This document shows, one piece after another, positions 1 through 10,460 of a DNA stretch of 30,005 nucleotides. The translations under genes were made by a program, and so were the position numbers. The notes under the pieces were generated by a model, which ran no database searches, was not told the DNA's origin, and saw only the letters and a program-made list of their open reading frames with translations. How positions within the stretch are numbered: the stretch's first letter is position 1; each line of letters starts with the position of its first letter. The DNA comes from Beroe ovata (lineage: Eukaryota; Ctenophora; Nuda; Beroida; Beroidae), in assembly GCA_946803715.1 (NCBI GenBank), contig CAMPET010000417.1:7609-37613 (forward strand). Reading direction: 5' to 3'.

Positions 1-40
1 TGTGTGTGTGTGTGTGTGTATGTGTGTGGGTGTGTGTGTT
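1..40. repeat. (TG)n microsatellite
   Basis: The window opens inside a TG dinucleotide run with a few interruptions, so its left end is not seen. Confidence 0.95.
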
Positions 41-250
41 TTGAACAAGGAAGTTTATTCAGCGACCAACATGAGTGTCACGGAAGTATAAAAGTATTAA
101 CTTGATATACCTGCGTCAGGATAAACTTCACTTCGAGATGGAGAAGACATTTCCTCATTTCAAGTCATGCAATGCGTGGGAATTTCCTAGAATCGACCAT
201 GTCAAAAGTGAATGAAATTTGAAATCTGGGGTCGAATATTTGACATGATC

Positions 251-304
251 TAGAAACTAGAGGTGACATAGAAACTAGAGGTGACATAGAAACTAGAGGT
301 GACA
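251..304. repeat. Tandem repeat, 18-base unit x3
   Basis: The unit tagaaactagaggtgaca occurs three times without a mismatch at 251-268, 269-286 and 287-304. It is a local minisatellite with no coding context. Confidence 0.95.
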
Positions 305-1041
305 TAGGTTATTATGTGGAAAGTATACTAGTCCGGAACTATACAAATGAGAATACATCATCTGCGTGCATTTTCACACTGTCCCTACAGATCATTGGTA
401 CTGCAACTGTGCAATGGGCAGAATTATAACTAATTTCCTATCAAATAGGGAGCTCTAAAACCATTCTCAATAGATTTTTGGAGAGGAATGGAGAGGTAGG
501 TAGCGTGAGTCTGGGCGTGCCCCCTGGGTAAACTGTAACGAGATTTACCGGTTTTCTGTTACAAAATGACGCGGAGGGTATCTATAATTGGAATCTTTTC
601 ACCGTATTATTCACGGATAGAGCTTCATCGGTCGTGATTTTCCTAGTGGAATATACTGAATCAATTATCTGAATAGATTAATTTAACAGGTATATGAAAC
701 TTATGAAATTTCAAATCCAGTGTGTGTGTGTCTGCTATGAGGAAAATTCAATTATCAGTGTTCGTTCCCAAGGGAATTGCTGTGTGATACATAGAACGAC
801 CTTCTAAACCTGATAACTGGGTCCATGGTCATTTCTCCTATCGAGGATCATTTAACAGTTTCCTTGCAAAAACACATCTATATGGATTCGTAAAAACACG
901 TAAGTGGATTGTTCCTAAAGGAAGATTTCCCAGAATTTCCCAGCAAACACACAAGACTTTGTGCGATACTTCTACTATAGGTAAACTGTGTGTATTTGAC
1001 GTTTATGATGACCGATAGTAAATCCAAGCGATATATTCTCA

Positions 1042-1055
1042 GTAACCATGGTAAC
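1042..1055. promoter_or_regulatory. X-box-like palindrome
   Basis: The 14-mer GTAACCATGGTAAC fits the RFX X-box consensus GTNRCCNNRGYAAC at every constrained position. The match is visible; that it is a working site is inference. Related imperfect sites lie at 2070-2083 and in a cluster at 3771-3863. Confidence 0.4.
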
Positions 1056-3062
1056 ACTGTAGGATACATCCAGAGATGCTGGGTAACAGAACTATCTGCT
1101 GATTTTCTGCTCACTCACTTATTTTCTCATGAAGTGCATGGCAAACCCGGTATAAATTAAAACATGCAATATCATATATTAGCATAATCTATCCCATCAT
1201 CATTTGAATAACACCGATTTTACCACGGATTAATTAGTGGTATTTATCATGCAGACTGGCTCTGTGCCAGCAGATTATGTGAAATTGTCTGGTGGATCCA
1301 CGTTCATCTAGGAGATTTGAAGAGTGGTTATCATCATGACAAAGCATACCAGAATACGATAAATTGAGATTGTAACACAGGTTCTAGATTATGTACCTAC
1401 TGGCTATTGGAAAATTTGTCTATTATGTTCACAAATCTGTCTATTAGGTATGTACATACTGGCTCTGTGGGTAATCTATTGGCTCCGAATCAAAATTGAG
1501 GGCGTATCCTATGATCTAACCCTTACCCATACTCAATAGTGGTGATCCATACTCAATAGTCTAACCTATTATAGTCTACTATTCGTATAGCTCTTCTCTG
1601 TGGTAGTGTAGTAGGTTATACCCCAACAATTACACAACAATTACACAATAATTACTGAATAATTAGTGCTTCACTCAGAAGAGAGTGAACACTCAGTGTA
1701 GACACAGTGAAGATTATTGTCATTATCCACTGGAATAAAGTAATGTAATGAATAGTCCACGCCCTATTGTCAATACAGATTCAGACATATCACAGGAACC
1801 ACTCTATTAGGAGACTCTATAGTGGCGGTCTCTAGATAAACAGAGCGGACCACGCCCAGGCTGGGGAATTTCTGTAAATCTAATCTGCATGATAAGAATT
1901 CTATCCCTTCCGTCTAGACGATGTATTATGAATGTGTGTGTTGAGAGATGTCCGAATCAAATCATGCATGGTCAGACAGTCGCCTATCACAGGACTGTTT
2001 GGAGGGAGGGACGCTATAACCACAGAATATTCAGTATATGAACATGTGGTTGCTAGGACAATATTGCTTGTTTCCATGGTTACGTCTTGGGAACTCCACT
2101 TTCTCAGTATTTATGTTTAATTCGAATAAAACTAATGTTCATGTAAAATAACGAAAGTATTTAGCAATGACAATATATTATGATAATCTACACTTCCAGA
2201 GTCCATATTATGCTAAACATTGATCGATGGTCACCATTCTCAACATACAGAGATCAGACAAGTCTCTGTTAACCATAATAATATCCTCTTATTTCGGTGT
2301 ACTCGCACATTACAAGGCAGCACCGGCATTACCAGGCTTTACAGGCATTACAGGCATAACCAGGCATTACCAGCCTTGGTTTAAAATCAAATCCAGTTGA
2401 AGCAATTCGTCGTACCTACACGCTATCAAATCCACTTGAATTGGAGAAAAAACACGATGTAAAAGTGTAAAATCACTCTATCTTATATGCAAATTATCTG
2501 TTTGTTTTTGGCGCTCATATCGCCTAAAAACTGGGCCAGCTACAATATATATTGTACGCTATAATTCAGTAATATATAGGTACTCAGTATAATATATACG
2601 AAACATGAATGCAATATCAACTTTTTTATAATATGAAAACGTATATTCATGAACAAAACGTATACGTGTATAAAAATGATAACCTATCTGATGTTCATAC
2701 TACTACACGTGGAATACACGTGACCACCAACATATCCAACAATCGTGCTCCCCGTCAATAGATTTCATTTATTTCTTCTCAAAAATCCACTGGTATTTAA
2801 ACTAAAATCTGTCACTCACTGTTCTCAGCACCCATTCTAGCATTGTGATCAAAATAAGATAATACAGTGCATGCTGTGCAAGAAATAACGATAAAAATGA
2901 TAAATGTGACCTAACGATACATATCAAAATATAAAAAGTACAGTGTAACCTAAACAAGTGCAAAACAGTCAGTGTACACGGCGTTTAACATAGCGTCCAA
3001 CCACATCACTTTGAAATAGTCCAACTTATGAAATAGACACAGTACACACGCTCAGTGCACAG

Positions 3063-3122
3063 TGCATACACGCATATACGCATACACGCACACACACATA
3101 CACACATACACGCATACATATG
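3063..3122. repeat. CA/CATA-rich microsatellite
   Basis: An imperfect run of cataca/cacaca/cgcata units. Simple-sequence DNA with no sign of coding. Confidence 0.85.
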
Positions 3123-3770
3123 TTACCATTGTATCACCAACACAAGCAGTTTAATAACAAGCACTTCTCAGTACTAGTTACACTCAGTACGATTGGGCAG
3201 TTGCCAATGATTCGGCTACGCTGATGTCACTCAAACATACACAGTGTTACACACGTGCGAAACACACGTGCGAAAGTGTGATACACACTCACACACCTGT
3301 GTGTGATATAGTTGAGCACATGAATCACTTGACCGTGATCAGCTTCTCATACAAACATAAACCAGCAGCATAACTCCCCGTGTAACTTGGTCTTAGATCA
3401 TTCTCAGATCGTGGGAATTATCATTGTACTAGCCACACACTGACAAACATGAGTCCGACTTATTATACCATATATGGAATAATGTGTCACGATTATATGA
3501 CTTGATGGGACATGATATATCTCGAGGATGTTTTACATTAAGCATGCTTTCCGGCGGCATTTCGGACAGACTAAATTTGGTCAAATTGCCCGACACACTG
3601 ACCACCTTCAGGAAAATTTCATGGGCACTTTTTCAAATGTTAAAACCACCAATACTGTATGTAATATTGGATTGTTAAACTTTGAAATTGTTCACAAGAT
3701 ATCATGGCAAATTTTATGTAACGGCGTGTAGCATTGTCACACTGTGATAAAATCACTGATAATTACCCGA

Positions 3771-3863
3771 GTTACCATGGCGACCACTTCACCACTGACA
3801 CCATGGTTACCACTCTGTAACCATGGCAGTTGGTAATTGTTACTACCCAGTCACCATGGAAAC
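3771..3863. promoter_or_regulatory. Cluster of four X-box-like CCATGG palindromes
   Basis: Four 14-base sites built around CCATGG lie within 93 bases: 3771-3784 (GTTACCATGGCGAC), 3797-3810 (GACACCATGGTTAC), 3817-3830 (GTAACCATGGCAGT) and 3850-3863 (GTCACCATGGAAAC). Each departs from the RFX X-box consensus by about one constrained base. Four near-sites so close together are unlikely by chance, but neither function nor target gene is shown. They could also be decayed copies of one repeated unit. Confidence 0.35.
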
Positions 3864-4092
3864 GACGTATAGTCCCCCTGATTTGTCACGTAATCTAGTC
3901 AATATTCTATGTTATGATGCACGGGTAGTAAACAAATGTGTCGGCTTTGGTCTTCTCTTCCTATACTCTTATAGTCTTGTTGGTTGATCGTCTCCTGCAA
4001 TAAAACAAGACATCAACCCCTGAGTCTTCGATATACGGACACAGTGTCCATGGATGTTTGGGAGACAATTCACGGAGACATCTCTGTAAAAC

Positions 4093-4120
4093 TGATCACG
4101 TGGTAGTGGTCATGTGATCA
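4093..4120. repeat. Small inverted repeat around CACGTG
   Basis: The arms tgatcacgtg (4093-4102) and catgtgatca (4111-4120) are complementary except for one base, with an 8-base spacer. The left arm contains an E-box-like CACGTG. Function unknown. Confidence 0.5.
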
Positions 4121-4289
4121 TTCCACTCAGTGAGATTACCTCCCCCCAATAATATGTTTTATAGCACAATAATATGTGAATGATATGTGAATACGGAGAG
4201 AGTATTCTCGCCGGAACAGACAATGGTACGTGACAAACGATAAATGGGGGCTGGGCGGGGGAGTGAAAATGGATGGGGCTTCACTTCAG

Positions 4290-4325
4290 ATTCAGAGAAA
4301 GCATAATATTCAGAGAAAGCATAAT
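4290..4325. repeat. Direct repeat, 18-base unit x2
   Basis: The unit attcagagaaagcataat is present twice in perfect tandem, at 4290-4307 and 4308-4325. Confidence 0.95.
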
Positions 4326-4695
4326 ATTAGGATTCTCCGCGTCTTGACTCACACCTCTTCGTTCTCTCTGTAAAAATAATGAATCTGACGATTTCGTCAA
4401 AACTGAAACCAAACGCTGCCAAGTCTCTTGTTCACTTGGCATTCATACCCTAAAACTGTGGTGTTAATTCAATCACTGTCGCTATAGTTGAATATTATTA
4501 CACATTTTCCTGAGAGGGGAGATGTGATTTTTGCTGTTTCCATCACGAGAGTCAAATCTGGTGGAATCACTGTTTTCCGGAAATGGGGGGAGGTGGAGTG
4601 GGTTATGTTTAGTGGAGCTGGAGTGCGATGTGCGTTTCAGGGAACTAAAGATGGGGATGGATGAGTGAAAACATGATATCCCCACCTGCTTCACT

Positions 4696-6136
4696 TTATA
4701 TTGAGCGGAGAATCTTGGCAAGTGCATTGAGACCGAGGAGGAATCCCTTATCCGGTCCCCTATACTTCTCTCCGTCACTGTCACACGTCTGATACTCGGC
4801 AAAATCGATTATCCTGATGTCGATCTGAAAAAGAGGAGGGGGTGAGGGGAGTGGAGAGGAGGTGGGCTGAGGGGGGTCAAGTAGGTCTGAAAATGTTCAG
4901 AGAAAAGTGTTTTTGGGCGGGGAATCAGTTTTGAATACTTCTGAACAGGTATTCTTCACTCCTATTATGATAGGAATATTTAGAATCAACATGTATGTAT
5001 AAACTCTGGGTATTTCGATTATGTTATGGTTGAGTTTGCAGGGGACTGTTACTCGCTCTTCGTTGAGTACCTGAAATCTGAAATGGAATGAATTCGTTAT
5101 CAAAGTCAGTAGGGGGATGGGGAGAGATAAGGATTAAAGCCGAAGGTACTTATCCAAGCCCTGAAACGAACATGAGCAAAACATGAGCAAACTCTCTGAT
5201 GACAGATCTCTGGATGTGCTCAACTTACCTTGTGACCGGCAGTTACATCTGACTCATAGACAAGGAGGAGAGAGCAACAGTATAATCTGATATTCACTTG
5301 CTCAATGATCTGTAAAAAAGCAAAAGTCAAATCATCATTTTCAGGATATTATACAAGACATGGTGTAAAAAGAGAAAGCAGTTGAATACTGACGTTGATA
5401 ATGTGATAAAGTTTCTGAAGTAGTGAGCTTATCTCGTCATACCGAGTCATTTTACCATCAGTGAAAAACATCCTGAGATAAACATTATTGGTACTGAGGA
5501 TGTGAGTTCACTTTGCTAACCACAGATTGTGATGACTCATTTAGATAATATAGACTTTGAAGAGTGTCCATGATACCTGAAAGCATCTAAAAGTGTTTCG
5601 GCCGTGAGAGCTCTCCCTTGAAGCTTGTTCATCTTGAAACATTGGCCAGGTAATGATGAATTGTAGCTCTGGAAATGTTATACAGCATTAATAGAGACTT
5701 GCATTATGCACACCTAGTGATAGCTTCACGCATTGGGGGAAGGAAGTTGGCAAACCCACCCTGATGGCAGCCACTCTCAATCCAAGTTGGTGACTTGTGG
5801 TTGTGAGACTTCGGAGTTTTTTCCTTCCAATCTTGTCAGGATGCATTGTGTCACTGTATTGCCGAGTTCCCATTTTAAGATCCATAATACTAGGTTTCTT
5901 GAACTTTGATGTAACATCTTCTAAGACTATATATAGCCCTGATAAAGAAAAATATTGTCATGAAATGGGGCCACATCAATTGATCAATTGACTACTCAGA
6001 TGATTATCAAATAATTACCTTTAGGCCTGCTTTTGAGTTTCTGCTCCAAGCATTTGGTCTCCCCATTCTTGATCTCCACCACTCCCTTATAATAAGGGAT
6101 GTAACCAAGAAGTATATCAGGGAGAGTATTTGGTGC
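4696..6136 (-). CDS. Inositol hexakisphosphate kinase-type gene, six exons (5' end incomplete)
   Basis: Inositol phosphate kinase family, closest by motif to InsP6 kinases, which make the pyrophosphate InsP7 from InsP6 and ATP in cytoplasm and nucleus. Minus-strand exons, 5' to 3': 6019-6136 or further, 5760-5938, 5577-5668, 5394-5472, 5229-5309, 4696-4824 (stop TAA 4696-4698). All five introns have GT..AG ends and the phases agree. Introns are 80, 91, 104, 84 and 404 bases. Visible motifs: YYKGVV near the start; PSIMDLKMG, which fits the family signature PxxxDxKxG; a SLLLVYE strand matching the SSLL region; IIDF, whose Asp binds metal-ATP; and GPDKGFLLGLNAL near the C terminus. About 225 residues are covered, against 400 or more in many animal InsP6 kinases. 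The first exon runs into an N at 6137 and then repeats. An ATG at 6178-6180 is out of frame unless the N hides missing bases. IPMK is the main alternative. This gene is confidently read only after splicing by eye. Confidence 0.85.
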
Positions 6137-6183
6137 NTTTTTCAGAGATGAAATTCCGGGTGAGCCTTCTGATCCGCCATAGT

Positions 6184-6357
6184 GCTCCCTTCTACTGAGC
6201 GTATACTCACTGTAAGTGTATATCGCTAGCACTCACTGTGCTCCCTTCTACTCAGCTTATAGTTATACTCACTGTATATCGCTAGCACTCACTTTCAACT
6301 TCGCTCCCTTCTACTGAGCGCTTGCCGCTTACTCACTGTATATCGCTAGCACTCACT
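6184..6357. repeat. Tandem repeat, about 56-63-base unit x3
   Basis: Three units begin with gctcccttctact at 6184, 6240 and 6303, and each contains actcactgtatatcgctagcactcact or a close form (the first has an inserted taagtg). The array directly abuts the 5' end of the kinase gene, where its first exon becomes unclear, so it may lie in the promoter or 5' UTR, or may have disrupted it. Confidence 0.85.
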
Positions 6358-7135
6358 CCGCGAAAAATGTGCAAACGTTGCGCGCCCCTGTTCTACTCAC
6401 TCTCAGTGAACTGAAAAGTCGTAGAATTAGAAAGGACCACGGAGACGCGCAGCCTTCGATGAAGGCGCGCGCGCCGCGCGCAGGAAACAGTGGACAGATA
6501 ACATCCGGCAACTGCAAGAGTATTTGGGTCACGTAGCGCGCAACGTAGCTCAAATGCTCAGCTCCGCGCGTTACGACTAGGACTTTTCTTGTCGATCGAT
6601 GATAGACCCTGTCGAGAATTTCGTTTCGCGCGCGCGCGGCGCAAACTTATTCTTCGCGGCTTGCATCAGCGGTCTGGCATCGCCCGACAATTCTTGTCGA
6701 TCGATGATAGAGTAATGACGCTGTCGAGAATTTCGTTTCGCGCGCGCGCAAAAGTCTCGCCCGACAAGACTTTTCAGATCACCGAATAAATGAGGCTATA
6801 GTGTATAGGGGCGCGTCGCGCAACCAGCAACGTGTGCACATTTTGCGTCCGCGTCTGAGAATGAGTTTGCGCCGTGCGCGCGAATTTAAACGAAATTCTC
6901 GACAGGGTCTATTCACTATTATCGATTGATGCAACCCTACAACTACAAGTACAAGGGGCCACTGCACCGCACGCCTGCACAAGGTGAAGGTGTGCGCAGG
7001 CCCATTGTACTAGTACTACTAAGTACAAAATCTTTATCTAATGTTCTTTTTTAGGGTTTCTTTCAGTCAATCGGTCAGTGTTGTGCACACGTTGCGCGCC
7101 CCTGTTCTACTCAGTGAACTGAAAAGTCGTAGAAA
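6351..7135. repeat. CpG-rich nested direct and inverted repeats
   Basis: Several families interleave. (a) A gtcgatcgatgatag..ctgtcgagaatttcgttt..cgcgcgcg block occurs forward at about 6587-6654 and 6691-6750 and inverted at about 6857-6930. (b) A gcaaacgttgcgcgcccctg..gaaaagtcgtagaa block occurs at about 6368-6426 and 7087-7134, with part of it inverted at about 6818-6850. (c) A gcgcgcgccgcgcgc..acagtggacagata block at about 6467-6500 recurs at about 7901-7934. Runs of CGCG contrast with the AT-rich surroundings. This looks like a composite of palindromic or MITE-like elements. No transposase is visible, and short open frames here are repeat artefacts. Confidence 0.7.
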
Positions 7136-7156
7136 GGGGCACAGGTATTAGGACTA

Positions 7157-7190
7157 ATTAGGCGCGCGACCGATTTGGTCGCGCGCTAAT
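7157..7190. repeat. GC-rich hairpin
   Basis: The arms ATTAGGCGCGCGACC (7157-7171) and GGTCGCGCGCTAAT (7177-7190) pair along their whole length with one bulged base and a five-base loop (GATTT). It may be the end or core of the adjacent CpG-rich repeat family. Confidence 0.75.
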
Positions 7191-7882
7191 CACTCATAAG
7201 GACTAACTTTTTTCCATTTTCTACGAGAAAAAGTGATGGCGCCATACGTAAAGTCCAAACATGTATAATAGCAGAACCACATAACACATTGTGCATTATA
7301 CATTCAACTCATGTACTGAAAGCAAAATGACTTAACCGTGGCAATGCTGAGACAATCTAAAATCCCTTGGTTGAATCGCCGCTTTTAACAAATATTATGT
7401 AACCTCGATTGANCTGTGAATCAGTATCATGTGCAGTACGCCACAGTATTAGTTTTTTTGCAATCAATATTCTATGATTCAATACTGTCATTCGAATTTT
7501 CTGAACTTTCACAATTTCAGTCTGAGCTGAGTCATGTCACAAATTTGTTCTTATGCACTTCCAGTAATCCAATTCCATTATTTCTATTTTCAACTTTAAA
7601 TTAAAGTTGAAAAAAAGTTTGATTTCTATCCATGGCCACCGGAATTTCAAACTGCAAACTTCAGGTAGCTAGAAGAAAAGGAATTAACAATAACATTTAT
7701 TAAAAGTATTCTTCTTTCCTAGTGATAATGGGTAGTGGACACCTTAGCGAAAGGTGGTGTTTTTCAGTGGCTGAGATTGTTTGATGGAATTTTTTTTGAA
7801 AAGTGTGATGGTTTATACCATAAATTCTTATCTTATCTATCTTAAACTAGAACTACTTTAATACTTGCCGAGTAATATTTGT
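7191..7882. other. Non-coding stretch with an N at 7412
   Basis: AT-rich sequence with no recognised gene. A single N at 7412 may be a contig join. Short frames on both strands show no recognisable motif. Confidence 0.5.
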
Positions 7883-7934
7883 ACTGTCCAGCTGTTTCTT
7901 GCGCGCGCCGCGCGCTAGACACAGTGGACAGATA
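7883..7934. repeat. Palindromic CpG-rich repeat, second copy
   Basis: The ends are complementary (ctgtcca near 7884 against tggacag near 7926), and the centre is a gcgcgcgc/cgcgcgc palindrome. The right half matches 6467-6500, so this is a dispersed copy of the same family. It stands alone in AT-rich DNA. Confidence 0.7.
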
Positions 7935-8334
7935 CTGACCTCTTTTTCACTACATTTTGGAAATTAATCCTGTCTTGGCTTTTGATTAGCAAATCAATTC
8001 GAAGGAGGGAGGGATCTTGAAATCCAAATCTTCTCTTAAAATCCCAATCTTCTCGCCATAGCATGGCAACCCCTGTTATTTTCCACAGTTGAGGTAGTAT
8101 GTGGACATATTTTTTCATCCCTGCTATCTCTTCTCCAATGATTCAGAATTTCTGATATTCTGATAACGCACAGATGCAAGAAGTGAAACATGAACAGTCG
8201 TTGTAAGTGAGTTAAAAACATTTCAGTGTGACATACACCATCCTTAGTTCTGTAAATATTTATTGGTGATCAAATTTGCAATAATCTATCAAAAGTAAAA
8301 ATTCAAGTTAATATAAGTTAAAATAAATAAGTAT
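7935..8334. other. Non-coding stretch
   Basis: I see no gene here. Minus-strand open frames at 7915-8221 lack recognisable motifs and overlap each other. Confidence 0.45.
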
Positions 8335-8487
8335 GAATTAGGAGAAAATTTCTGGTATTCCTCTGGTTGCGAACTCAGACAATTGAAACAGTGGTTAGTG
8401 TTTAATTGGAGACTAATTAAGGACTAACCACTGTTTCAATTGTCTGAGTTCGCAACCAGAGGAATACCAGAAATTTTCTTCTAATTC
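8335..8487. repeat. Long near-perfect hairpin (65-base arms)
   Basis: The arm 8335-8399 and the reverse complement of 8423-8487 agree at all but about one position. The 23-base middle (8400-8422) itself contains ttaatt..aattaa, so pairing can extend almost to the tip. The structure is the size of a small foldback MITE, and a transcript would form a long double-stranded hairpin. No coding potential. Flanking target duplications are not obvious. Confidence 0.9.
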
Positions 8488-9049
8488 TAAGTAACTATGC
8501 CACTCTTGAAAATATCCCCTCTCCAAGTGTTAAATAAGTATGAAACGACAAATATTAGAAATTGCTATGAACAAAATATGGGCATGCGTATGCAAAAACC
8601 TTCTCCAATGCCTTTTTGTAAAACAAAAAAGGTGATTGGGGAGGGAAAAAATTGTGTGGTGGAATGATGAAAGCTTGAAATTCCGATATTCTACAATGGG
8701 AATTTACTGTTTGCTCAAATTAGGCTGTCTCAAATTGTAGCAGAATTGTCATTATATATTAATGATCATTTCCTAAGCAAGTGTCATGGAATATGGTATT
8801 CTGATTTCTGATAATAATTAATGCATCAGAAGATTGAACATTATAGACAGTGAGGCAAAGTCAATAGGATCAAATTCGAGTCATTATAATTAGTTGTTTT
8901 TTACCTATTCTGCTCAATCTGCATCTGGATTTCAAGAAAATCAGTTACCTAATCAACTATTATGTTCTGAATTACAATAATCTTATAACCTTATAAATGA
9001 TATCAATGTTCCTTGCCCTGATTATTTGTCTTCATAGCGATGTTATGAC
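8488..9049. other. AT-rich stretch upstream of the NADK2 exon, probably intronic
   Basis: No coding signal recognised. The end of the stretch, attatttgtcttcatag (last base 9037), reads like a 3' splice site just upstream of the NADK2 coding block, so part of it is probably an intron. Confidence 0.45.
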
Positions 9050-9550
9050 ATGGTCAGTCATGGAATTAAGCTTATTCAGAAACTTCATTTCAAGCCCTGT
9101 AAGATACTTGTTGTACAAAAGAGAACTCGATTAGTGAGGGAAACCCTGAGACATCCATGTTACCTAGAAAACTTACAGACTGCAGGACGTTTTGAAGACA
9201 AGATCGCTATCAAGACCAGACATGATGTGCATGAGGCAAACCTCAACATGATTTTGACTGAGCTGAGGAAGTACTTTGATGAAGTTAAACTTGTTGACAC
9301 CATCACCCCGAACCATCTAGAATGGGCTGACATGTTTGTGTCAGCTGGAGGTGATGGTACTTATCTGAATGTAGCTAGTCAACTAGAGGGTGGAGAGATG
9401 TTGATTGGACTGAACACAGATCCTGATAGGTCTGTAGGACACTTGTGTGCTAGGAGTAGGTACTCTCACAGCCTCAAACATATCATNACTGATGGCAAGA
9501 AAATCATAGAGCAGAGAGCACAAATACCCAAATACAGCCATCACCGATGA
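9050..9550 (+). CDS. NADK2: NAD kinase 2 (mitochondrial-type), single exon or partial copy
   Basis: NAD kinases phosphorylate NAD to NADP using ATP; the NADK2 branch acts in animal mitochondria. The coding block has an N-terminal strand (KILVVQKRTRL), a helical stretch, then SAGGDGTYLNVAS with the catalytic/NAD-binding GGDGT, and GLNTDPDRSVGHLC, a pattern typical of NADK2. About 145 residues match the family; the full protein is normally about 400 residues or more, so most of the C-terminal domain is missing. An N at 9487 falls in the frame, and after it the frame enters a tandem-repeat region and stops at 9550. The block may start at the ATG at 9050, but an in-frame TAG at 9035-9037 is also a plausible splice acceptor AG, so the true exon may begin at 9038. 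It could be a live exon with neighbours outside view, or a decaying partial copy. Confidence 0.8.
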   Translation: MVSHGIKLIQKLHFKPCKILVVQKRTRLVRETLRHPCYLENLQTAGRFEDKIAIKTRHDVHEANLNMILTELRKYFDEVKLVDTITPNHLEWADMFVSAGGDGTYLNVASQLEGGEMLIGLNTDPDRSVGHLCARSRYSHSLKHIXTDGKKIIEQRAQIPKYSHHR

Positions 9551-10140
9551 GATGAAGTCATAAAAAGATAAAGCAAAGAAGTCCCCCGTTTAGTCTAGCA
9601 ACACAACACAAACTATGCTACTATGCAATCATTACTGACGCAATCTTCACTGATTCTGATGGCAAGAAAATCATAGAGCAGAGAGCACAAATACAGCCGT
9701 CACCAGTGAGATGATTTGATGAAAAATTAAACACAAACTATGCTAATATGCAATCATCACTGATGCAATATTTACTGATATCAAGAAAATTATAGAACAG
9801 AGTCCACAAATGCATAATGCATATGTACACTGTATAGCCGTCACCGGTGAGATGGAATTAGAGCAGTTTAGTCCAACCGAAAGAAACATACTTAGCTAAT
9901 ACTCTAATTTTTACTAATCATGGTGCTATCTTCACTGATAGCAAGAAAATCATAGAGCAGAGAGCACAAATGCACAAACACAGCCGTCACCGGTTAGATA
10001 ATTTGATGAGAAGTTAGAGCAGTTTAGTCTAACAACATGAAACTTACAAGGCAATTTGTGATGAGATGCAATCAAGATGATGCAAAGTATGTCACAGCAA
10101 GAAAATCATACTGCAGAGAGCAAAACTACTTATGCCACAA
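9490..10140. repeat. Five degenerate tandem copies of the NADK2 exon end
   Basis: The core gcaagaaaatcatagagcag recurs, with drift, at 9495, 9662, 9781, 9941 and 10097, giving spacings of 167, 119, 160 and 156 bases. Three copies (B, C and D, at 9662, 9781 and 9941) carry a following agccgtcacc(a/g)g with gtgag or gttag after it, which resembles an exon end plus a 5' splice donor. The first copy is in frame with the NADK2 block. The repeat therefore seems to be exon-intron-boundary sequence duplicated in tandem and decayed. Confidence 0.8.
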
Positions 10141-10460
10141 TAACTGTTGAGGTGATGTGATAAAAAAACGTGGCTAATTTGGCCACAAACTTACTTACTG
10201 GTGGCCGATGAGATCTGGTAATACAAGCAACTGATGAAGCAAAGCAATGAGGTATGGAACAGTGATGAGTGGGTATTGGGCAAGTATCTTTCAAAATATC
10301 TGTTAGAATGTGTACAAAATAATGATGAAAACCTACCTAATCTGGGACTTGTGATGCTGTCTTCCTAATGAGTAGAATTGTAAATGGGCATCATAAACAA
10401 GAGTTTGTGAAACAGAGCTCAGTGTTGGCTATTCATTCCTCAGATTCCTGTTGCATTGCN
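10141..10460. other. Non-coding stretch ending at an N
   Basis: No further NADK2 exon is recognised here. The stretch ends at an isolated N (10460), after which an unrelated repeat begins abruptly, so the two sides may not be truly adjacent. Confidence 0.5.

Larger units (their letters stand above)
41..4695. other. Long non-coding stretch, no gene recognised
   Basis: No reading frame here has recognisable protein similarity; open frames are short (about 60-100 codons) and look random. The stretch holds short direct repeats, for example the same 14-mer at 1527-1540 and 1547-1560, degenerate 'cattaccagg'-type repeats at about 2318-2375, microsatellites and several palindromes, listed separately where clear. 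It lies downstream of the 3' end of the minus-strand kinase gene, so part of 4300-4695 may be that gene's 3' untranslated region. Small exons of an unrecognised gene cannot be excluded. Confidence 0.6.

Noticed and set aside
1932..3731. Short plus-strand frames of 62-67 codons
   Set aside because: No motifs and no splice-consistent neighbours; lengths expected by chance.
4482..4802. 106-codon minus-strand frame
   Set aside because: It overlaps the last exon of the kinase gene in a different frame; the kinase frame has the family motifs.
9490..10140. CRISPR array
   Set aside because: Units are long, drifted and unevenly spaced, without short identical repeats and unique spacers, and the sequence is eukaryotic.
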